DNA of 11,364 bases from Acidobacteriaceae bacterium (GTDB taxonomy: Bacteria; Acidobacteriota; Terriglobia; Bryobacterales; Bryobacteraceae). The stretch spans positions 1-11,364 of the forward strand of contig JAFARV010000878.1 in NCBI GenBank assembly GCA_019245255.1, read 5' to 3'. Positions within the stretch are counted from its first letter, which is position 1, and every line of letters starts with the position of its first letter. Made by a program: the position numbers and the translations under genes. The notes under the pieces are model-generated. The model did no database searches and was not told where the DNA came from. It saw only the letters and a list, made by a program, of their open reading frames with translations. Shown one piece after another: positions 6,419 to 11,364 of the stretch.

Positions 6419-7606
6419 TCATTGGATTCGTTCAAAAATCGCCGCCATGCCTTGTCCTCCGCCGATGCAGAGAGAAATCAGCGCATACCGTCCACCTATG
6501 CGGTGCAATTCATAGAGTGCCTTCACGGTGATCAGAGCGCCCGTCGCTCCGATCGGATGTCCGAGCGCCACTGCGCCGCCGTTCGGATTGGTCTTGTCAA
6601 GCGGCAGGTTAAGTTCTTTGATAACTGCGAGCGCCTGGGCGGCGAAGGCCTCGTTAAGCTCGATCACGTCCATATCATCGAGACTCAAGCCTGTCTTCTT
6701 AAAGATGGCGCGAACCGCCGGAACAGGCCCGATCCCCATAAACTTGGGGTCTACGCCTGCATGCGTGTACGCAACCAGACGGGCCATAGGCCGCAGTGAA
6801 AGCCGATCTGCATGCTCCGCGCTTGTGAGCACGAGCGCCGCCGCCGCGTCGTTGATGCCCGATGCATTTCCGGGTGTCACAGTGCCCGTTTTTCCAAAGG
6901 CCGGCTTCAGCTTCGCCATTCCTTCAAGCGATGCATCGCCGCGCGCATGTTCATCGGTAGTAAATTTCACAACGCCTTCCTTCGATTTGAGTTCGACAGG
7001 AACAATTTGCTCGGCAAATTTGCAGCTCTTCATTGCCGCAATCGCCCGGCGATGACTCTCGACTGCAAATGCGTCCTGCGCTTCGCGGCTGACGCCATAT
7101 TTCTCTGCAATGTTATCCGCCGTAACACCCATGTGAACGTTGTCAAATGGATCAGTCAGCGCGGCTACCATGGCATCCACGACGGAAGCATCGCTTAGCC
7201 TCTGGCCCCAACGCATTGCGGGGAGCCAATATTGCGCGCGGCTCATGGATTCTGCGCCGCCCGCAACCGCGACATCGACATCGCCTAACGCAATCATTTG
7301 CGCAGCCGAGACAATAGCCTGCAGTCCGCTGCCGCACAGCCGATTCAGCGTGAGCGCGGGCGTATCGACCGGAATACCGGCGTTTACGGCCGCCACTCTT
7401 GATAAGTACATGTCTTTCTGATCGCTGTGAATGACATTTCCAAATACTACGTGGCCAACCGTTTCCGGGGCCGTTCCGGCGCGAACGAGAGCTTCTTTGG
7501 TGGCGATCGTCGCTAGCTCGGAAGGCGGCTTGTCCTTTAGACTTCCGCCGTATTTGCCGATGGCAGTTCTGACGGCGCTGAGAACAACAACTTCAGTATT
7601 CACCAT
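6419..7606 (-). CDS. Acetyl-CoA C-acetyltransferase (thiolase)
   Basis: The 395-residue protein is a full-length thiolase of the biosynthetic acetoacetyl-CoA type. It carries the nucleophile Cys91 (NRLCGSG), the segment NEAFA (318-322), His350 in GHPIGATG (349-356) and the second active-site Cys380 in CIGGGQG (380-386). It joins two acetyl-CoA into acetoacetyl-CoA, or performs the reverse thiolysis. It is the first gene of a two-gene operon with the acetoacetyl-CoA reductase 12 bases downstream, which favours the condensing direction. A GGGAGG ribosome binding site lies about 9 bases before the ATG at 7606. The operon is divergent from the 2-oxoacid oxidoreductase genes, whose product acetyl-CoA is its substrate. 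It could equally serve fatty-acid or branched-chain degradation; chain-length specificity cannot be read from the sequence, so PhaA and AtoB symbols are not assigned. Confidence 0.92.
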   Translation of the reverse strand: MVNTEVVVLSAVRTAIGKYGGSLKDKPPSELATIATKEALVRAGTAPETVGHVVFGNVIHSDQKDMYLSRVAAVNAGIPVDTPALTLNRLCGSGLQAIVSAAQMIALGDVDVAVAGGAESMSRAQYWLPAMRWGQRLSDASVVDAMVAALTDPFDNVHMGVTADNIAEKYGVSREAQDAFAVESHRRAIAAMKSCKFAEQIVPVELKSKEGVVKFTTDEHARGDASLEGMAKLKPAFGKTGTVTPGNASGINDAAAALVLTSAEHADRLSLRPMARLVAYTHAGVDPKFMGIGPVPAVRAIFKKTGLSLDDMDVIELNEAFAAQALAVIKELNLPLDKTNPNGGAVALGHPIGATGALITVKALYELHRIGGRYALISLCIGGGQGMAAIFERIQ

Positions 7607-7759
7607 TTCGAGGAACCTCCCTGCTTACGTCCAGTGCAGCGCGAAGATGCGCACACTAGTTCTCTCGAGGCACACGCCACGAGTGCAAATGTAATCAGAG
7701 CTTAAGGCACGAAGAGCAGAACTGAACAGGCTCTTTGAACATTTCGATTAGGACGTGTG

Positions 7760-7787
7760 TCTCGATGCACCTTAGGAGCAATCGAGA
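7760..7787. repeat. Inverted repeat in divergent promoter region
   Basis: Arms TCTCGAT (7760-7766) and ATCGAGA (7781-7787) are perfect over 7 bases with a 14-base spacer; GC just inside the left arm and GCA just inside the right arm extend the pairing with one bulge. It is a candidate operator or leader hairpin about 155-180 bases upstream of the thiolase start. Confidence 0.4.
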
Positions 7788-8067
7788 GACCACCGTTAAC
7801 CTGGCCTATGAATGCTTTAAACACAGGTGGTCCAAGCGCTGTTGCGCGATTTAACGCAATCGGGCACTCCGGTTGCGTCAGTGAGCTCTGTAGGAAACCG
7901 CGCACGACGGACTCGCCGGACTGCATGTGATCCGTAGCCGGTTCCTGTACTACCTCGGGGTCGCGTCCGGCGGCCTGTGCCGCTGTTAAGCAAGGCGCGC
8001 AAAGCGGCCGCAATGTCCATGAGTGGCGCACAATGCCCCAAGTTCGAGCCGGTCACGAGGGCTAACT

Positions 8068-8093
8068 AAGATCAGGCTCGAAGAATAGATCTT
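8068..8093. repeat. Inverted repeat upstream of the 2-oxoacid oxidoreductase operon
   Basis: AAGATC (8068-8073) and GATCTT (8088-8093) are perfect 6-base arms with a 14-base spacer, about 55 bases upstream of the proposed gamma-subunit start. Two further T residues follow the right arm. It may be an operator near the promoter; the evidence is only the symmetry and the position. Confidence 0.35.
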
Positions 8094-8148
8094 TTCGGGA
8101 TGATTTGTGGTGGCCGAAATGCTGTCAGCTCGACGAGGCCGGTATCGA

Positions 8149-8733
8149 ATGTTTGAAGTTCGGATTCATGGAAGGGGTGGTCAGGGCGTCGTCACAGCGG
8201 CGGAACTTCTGTCCATAGCAGCTTTCGCTGAAGGGAAATACGCTCAGGCCTTTCCGACGTTTGGCTCTGAGCGCATGGGGGCTCCGGTCGTCTCCTTCTG
8301 CCGGTGGAGTGAACATCCCATTCGGGTGCGTGAGCCGATTGCCACTCCCGACGCAGTGATTCTTCAGGACCCCACTCTCTTACAGTCGGCAAATCCATTC
8401 CACGGATTGAAGCCCTCGGGCTGGTTACTGATCAATAGCGATCTGACAACCGAAGAACTGGGAATTTCGAATCTCTTTTCAACGGAATGCATTCCTCGGC
8501 TCTCCATCATTCCGGCCTCTTCCGTGGCGGTTCGATACCTCGGTAAACCACTTCCCAACGCCTGTCTTCTGGGGGCGTTCGCGGCGTTGACCGGACTTTT
8601 GAACATCGACTCAGTCGTGCGGGCCATTCGCGAGAAATTCTCGGGCCACCTCGCTTCCAGAAACGAATCTGCCGCACACGCCTGCTACGACATTGCTCTT
8701 GAGCGGAGTCTGGCTTATGTTGAGACAGCTTGA
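8149..8733 (+). CDS. 2-oxoacid:acceptor oxidoreductase, gamma subunit
   Basis: This 194-residue protein is the gamma subunit/domain of the pyruvate (or other 2-oxoacid) oxidoreductase family, which helps bind coenzyme A. The start MFEVRIHGRGGQGVV (GRGGQG at 8-13) is the family hallmark, and FGSERMGAPV (38-47) is the second conserved block. The frame is open upstream to GTG at 8107 and has an ATG at 8119, but family members begin with this MFEVRI segment, so ATG 8149 is chosen; a GACGAGG lies 10 bases before it. It is the first gene of a gamma-alpha-beta operon and overlaps the alpha gene by 17 bases. No delta ferredoxin-like gene follows, unlike the common gamma-delta-alpha-beta order. Confidence 0.9.
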   Translation: MFEVRIHGRGGQGVVTAAELLSIAAFAEGKYAQAFPTFGSERMGAPVVSFCRWSEHPIRVREPIATPDAVILQDPTLLQSANPFHGLKPSGWLLINSDLTTEELGISNLFSTECIPRLSIIPASSVAVRYLGKPLPNACLLGAFAALTGLLNIDSVVRAIREKFSGHLASRNESAAHACYDIALERSLAYVETA

Positions 8734-9970
8734 GACATCACGCTCCATCGCCGAGGCAGTCGCACTGTGCCGGCCTGAGGTGGTGTGCGCTTATCCGATC
8801 ACGCCGCAGACGCATATCGTCGAAGGATTAGCAGAATTTGTGCGCGAAGGTAGGCTCAGGCCGTGTGAGTTTTTGAATGTCGAGTCCGAGTTTGCGGCCC
8901 TCTCGGTTGCAATCGGGGCTTCCGCCACCGGTGCCCGCGCCTACACCGCAACTGCCAGTCAGGGCCTCCTCTTTATGGCCGAAGCAGTGTACAACGCCTC
9001 GGGGTTGGGATTCCCGATCGTCATGACAATCGGCAACCGTGCGATCGGTGCACCCATCAACATCTGGAATGATCACTCCGATTCTATGGCGCTGCGCGAT
9101 GCCGGCTGGATGCAGTTGTTCGCCTCCACTGCACAGGAGGCTGCAGACTTGCACATTGTCGCGTTTCGATTAGCGGAGGAACTGTCCTGCCCAGTGATGG
9201 TCTGTGTGGATGGCTTCGTGCTCACTCATTCTTATGAGGCCGTCGATCTGCCGGTCCAGGAGCAAGTTGATGCATTCTTACCACGCTACGAACCGAGGCA
9301 GGTGCTCGATCCGGCGATCCCGGTTTCTGTGGGCGCCATGGTGGGTCCGGAAGCCTTCACAGAAGTGCGATATCTTGCGCATCAGAAGCAACTGCGCGCA
9401 CTCGATCTGCTCCCCGAACTGAGCCGTGATTTTGCAAATATTTTCTCGCGCCCGTGCGGGGCGCTCATCAGTCCCTACCGGACCGACGGCGCGAACACAA
9501 TCGTAGTTGCCTTGGGCTCGGTCAACGGCACAATTCAGGACGTCGTAGACGAAATGCGCGAGGCCGGGCGCTCGATCGGATCGATTAGCGTCGGCTGCTA
9601 TCGGCCTTTCCCCATGTGCGCCGTCGCGGAAGCCACGGCGCAAGCATCGCGCATCGTTGTCATCGATAGAAGCCTGGCGCCGGGCATGGGTGGCATTTTG
9701 GCGGCGGACGTGCACATGGCCACGCAGTCGAATCCCGTGCGCATATTCTCAGTGATCGCTGGACTGGGAGGCAGGCCGATTACAAGGAGCTCTTTGCGGA
9801 GAGTGTTTGAAACGGCGATGGATGACGCTTTGGGACAACTTACGTTCCTGGACTTACAGACGGAACTGATCGAGCGTCATCTCGAGCGTGAACGCAAAAT
9901 GTGGAACACAGGTCCAGCGGCAGAGAACATTCTCTACGACATTCAACGGATCGCGGCCGAGATCGGATAG
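8717..9970 (+). CDS. 2-oxoacid:acceptor oxidoreductase, alpha subunit
   Basis: The 417-residue protein is the alpha subunit of the pyruvate:ferredoxin oxidoreductase family, which forms part of the thiamine-pyrophosphate active site. Family signatures are present: YPITPQT (26-32), VESEFAA (55-61), TATASQGLLFMAE (77-89), PYRTDGA (253-259), YRPFP (295-299), DRSLAPGMGG (317-326) and GLGGR (349-353). The start was set at ATG 8717 because GGAG lies 8 bases upstream and the product begins like family members; a TTG 24 bases earlier is possible. It overlaps the gamma gene by 17 bases, and the beta gene follows 8 bases after its stop, so all three are co-translated. The substrate cannot be fixed from the sequence; pyruvate is favoured by similarity of the beta subunit to the pyruvate-type proteins. 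Confidence 0.92.
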   Translation: MLRQLETSRSIAEAVALCRPEVVCAYPITPQTHIVEGLAEFVREGRLRPCEFLNVESEFAALSVAIGASATGARAYTATASQGLLFMAEAVYNASGLGFPIVMTIGNRAIGAPINIWNDHSDSMALRDAGWMQLFASTAQEAADLHIVAFRLAEELSCPVMVCVDGFVLTHSYEAVDLPVQEQVDAFLPRYEPRQVLDPAIPVSVGAMVGPEAFTEVRYLAHQKQLRALDLLPELSRDFANIFSRPCGALISPYRTDGANTIVVALGSVNGTIQDVVDEMREAGRSIGSISVGCYRPFPMCAVAEATAQASRIVVIDRSLAPGMGGILAADVHMATQSNPVRIFSVIAGLGGRPITRSSLRRVFETAMDDALGQLTFLDLQTELIERHLERERKMWNTGPAAENILYDIQRIAAEIG

Positions 9971-9978
9971 GAGATTTA

Positions 9979-10995
9979 ATGTCGCACCGAACGGTGAAGT
10001 TTTATCAAACCGGTACTTTCACGGTTGGAAACCGCCTGCTGCCGGAGGAGGATCGGGCTGTTCAGTCCGGCGTAGGGCGCGCTAACTCATTAACATCCGG
10101 CCACCGCGCGTGTCAGGGTTGCGGCGAAGCATTGGGAGCGCGTTGCGTGTTGGATGCTGCTATGAGGGCCGCGGAAGGAAACGTCATTGTCGCTAACGCC
10201 ACCGGTTGTCTCGAAGTCTTCTCGACGCCCTATCCGGAATCATCCTGGCGGGTGCCCTGGATTCATTCACTGTTTGGGAACGCGCCCTCAGTCGCAACGG
10301 GAATCGCGGCTGCTTTACGGGCCAAGGGCCGTTCCGGCGTGCGGGTGATCGCACAGGGCGGGGACGGCGGCACGACCGATATCGGAATGGGCTGTCTTTC
10401 GGGCATGTTCGAACGAAATGACGACGTCCTTTACATCTGCTACGACAACGAAGCGTACATGAATACCGGTGTCCAGCGCTCGAGCGCCACGCCCGCAGGT
10501 GCGCGAACGGCGACGACACCTCCGGTGGGAGAACATCCAGGCCACGAGTTCGGACGCGGCAAGAGCGTACCGTTGATCGCAATGGCGCACTCGATTCCCT
10601 ACGTAGCAACCGCCTCGGTGGCGGAACTGCGCGACCTGGAATACAAAGTGACGCGCGCCATGGGGATCTGCGGTGCGCGCTACATTCAGGTTCATGTTCC
10701 TTGTCCTCTCGGGTGGGGAAGTAAACCGCAAGATACGATCCGGATTGCCCGTTTAGCCATCGAAACAGGGCTCTTCCCTCTGTTTGAGGCTGAGAACGGC
10801 AAGATCGTTGAACGTCATCGCATTCGTTCGCCCAAGCCCGTAACGGATTACCTTACCCAGCAGAAACGGTTCAGCCACCTGTTCAATGAATCCGGGTCAT
10901 ATGCAGTTGCTGCAATTCAGGAGATCGCGGACCGTAATATCAGAGATTTTGACCTTTGCGAGAACATATGCGACGACCATTCGCGATTACGTTGA
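9979..10995 (+). CDS. 2-oxoacid:acceptor oxidoreductase, beta subunit (TPP and [4Fe-4S] binding)
   Basis: This 338-residue protein is the thiamine-pyrophosphate subunit of the pyruvate:ferredoxin oxidoreductase family. The TPP motif starts with GDGGTTDIG (128-136) and ends with YDNEAYMNTG (155-164). Four cysteines in the family positions for the [4Fe-4S] cluster are Cys45 and Cys48 (ACQGCGEAL), Cys77 (ATGCLEV) and Cys242 (PCPLGW). With the alpha and gamma subunits it decarboxylates a 2-oxoacid, most likely pyruvate, to acyl-CoA, CO2 and two electrons. The start at 9979 has an AGGAG binding site that overlaps the alpha stop region. Its end (stop at 10993-10995) overlaps the following GltD-like gene by 28 bases, indicating coupled expression with an electron-accepting flavoprotein. 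Confidence 0.93.
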   Translation: MSHRTVKFYQTGTFTVGNRLLPEEDRAVQSGVGRANSLTSGHRACQGCGEALGARCVLDAAMRAAEGNVIVANATGCLEVFSTPYPESSWRVPWIHSLFGNAPSVATGIAAALRAKGRSGVRVIAQGGDGGTTDIGMGCLSGMFERNDDVLYICYDNEAYMNTGVQRSSATPAGARTATTPPVGEHPGHEFGRGKSVPLIAMAHSIPYVATASVAELRDLEYKVTRAMGICGARYIQVHVPCPLGWGSKPQDTIRIARLAIETGLFPLFEAENGKIVERHRIRSPKPVTDYLTQQKRFSHLFNESGSYAVAAIQEIADRNIRDFDLCENICDDHSRLR

Positions 10996-11364
10996 ATACA
11001 GCTTCGAGCCTCGCGAACCATACTGGCTCCTGGCGCACGGAACGCCCTGTTTATCGCGAATTCCTTCCGCCTTGCAACGAGGCCTGTCCAGCCGGCGAGA
11101 ACATTCAGGAGTGGCTATATCACGCCGAAGCCGGCGATTACAGAACGGCCTGGGAAGTCCTTACGCGAGACAACCCCCTGCCGGCCATCATGGGCCGAGC
11201 CTGCTTTCACCCTTGCGAGTCCGCGTGCAATCGCAGGCGGCTTGACGAGGCCGTAAATGTTCATGCCGTTGAACGTTTCATAGGCGATTTCGCGATTAAG
11301 AACAATTGGGCATTTCCCGCACCGCAAGGTGAAACGGGTAAGCGGGTTCTGGTCGTCGGCTCGG
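10968..11364 (+). CDS. GltD-like NAD(P)H-linked iron-sulfur flavoprotein, N-terminal part (cut by window edge)
   Basis: A frame starting with ATG at 10968 runs 132 codons to the window end. Its start MRRPFAITLN then SLANHTGSWRTERPVY leads into PPCNEACPAGENIQEWL (34-50) and GRACFHPCESACNR (76-89). Cys36, Cys40, Cys79, Cys83 and Cys87 are in the positions of the [4Fe-4S] domain of the glutamate synthase small subunit (GltD) family. The last visible residues, KRVLVVGS, begin the FAD-binding GxGxxG fold. Such proteins move electrons between NAD(P)H and iron-sulfur partners. Placed directly after the beta gene, with a 28-base overlap, it probably transfers electrons between the oxidoreductase and NAD(P)+, as the epsilon subunit (PadH) does in phenylglyoxylate dehydrogenase (PadEFGHI). 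A GltD role in glutamate synthesis is less likely because no GltB gene is near. Confidence 0.85.
   Translation, partial: MRRPFAITLNTASSLANHTGSWRTERPVYREFLPPCNEACPAGENIQEWLYHAEAGDYRTAWEVLTRDNPLPAIMGRACFHPCESACNRRRLDEAVNVHAVERFIGDFAIKNNWAFPAPQGETGKRVLVVGS

Larger units (their letters stand above)
7607..8148. promoter_or_regulatory. Long divergent intergenic region between thiolase and oxidoreductase operons
   Basis: These 542 bases should hold the promoters for both operons. No credible gene was found; the longest open frames (about 109 and 79 codons, minus strand) start with weak signals and look unlike protein. The region has several short inverted repeats: TCTCGAT/ATCGAGA at 7760-7766 and 7781-7787, GACCACC/GGTGGTC at 7788-7794 and 7826-7832, TTGCG/CGCAA at 7842-7846 and 7855-7859, and AAGATC/GATCTT at 8068-8073 and 8088-8093. 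These could be regulator sites or hairpins in a leader. No confident sigma-70 or sigma-54 promoter and no TTGAT-N4-ATCAA site was seen. Confidence 0.5.

Noticed and set aside
7702..8031. A 109-codon minus-strand frame in the long intergenic gap
   Set aside because: Starts at GTG with a poor binding site, no recognisable domain, low-quality composition and no operon partner; it is more likely chance.
7607..8148. FNR-like (TTGAT-N4-ATCAA) and sigma-54 (GG-N10-GC) sites in the divergent gap
   Set aside because: I looked for both and found no match with correct spacing; near matches had 8 or 9 bases between GG and GC instead of 10.

Overview
The window looks like part of a bacterial chromosome. 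The best guess is Acidobacteriota (Solibacter/Bryobacter-like). This rests only on the look of the proteins: an ECF sigma/DGPF pair, a Solibacter-like di-heme cytochrome, an outer-membrane protein with an N-terminal CxxCH, and a 2-oxoacid oxidoreductase operon with a GltD-like partner. No rRNA or other taxonomic marker is present, so the assignment is inference. I saw no tRNA, rRNA, CRISPR array, transposase or insertion sequence.

Left part, all on the minus strand (1-4547). Reading in the direction of transcription from 4547 down, there is a stand-alone adenylate kinase (3828-4547), an outer-membrane protein with one N-terminal c-type heme motif (2233-3618), a di-heme periplasmic cytochrome c only 3 bases further on (1531-2229), an atypical SDR protein without the usual Tyr/Lys pair (517-1374), a YCII/DGPF protein (94-435), and the first 31 codons of an ECF sigma factor that overlaps the YCII stop by one base and runs off the left edge.

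Middle (4548-5608). Divergent from the adenylate kinase are two small plus-strand genes for unknown membrane proteins of 90 and 55 residues. A convergent gap follows.

Right part (5609-11364). An acetyl-CoA C-acetyltransferase (6419-7606) and an acetoacetyl-CoA reductase/FabG-like SDR (5609-6406) form a minus-strand operon. Across a gap of about 540 bases, a divergent plus-strand operon encodes the gamma, alpha and beta subunits of a pyruvate/2-oxoacid:acceptor oxidoreductase (8149-10995). It continues with an overlapping GltD-like iron-sulfur flavoprotein that is cut by the right edge. No delta (ferredoxin) gene lies in the visible part.

How it may work together (inference). The gamma-alpha-beta complex would decarboxylate pyruvate to acetyl-CoA and pass electrons through the GltD-like subunit to NAD(P)+. 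The divergent thiolase and reductase would condense acetyl-CoA and use NAD(P)H to make 3-hydroxybutyryl-CoA, a route into polyhydroxybutyrate or an electron sink. The porin-cytochrome and di-heme cytochrome would be a separate outer-membrane/periplasm electron-transfer pair. An extra adenylate kinase and small membrane proteins beside such genes suggest an accessory energy-metabolism or low-oxygen region, but no regulator gene or clear FNR-type site was found to prove that.
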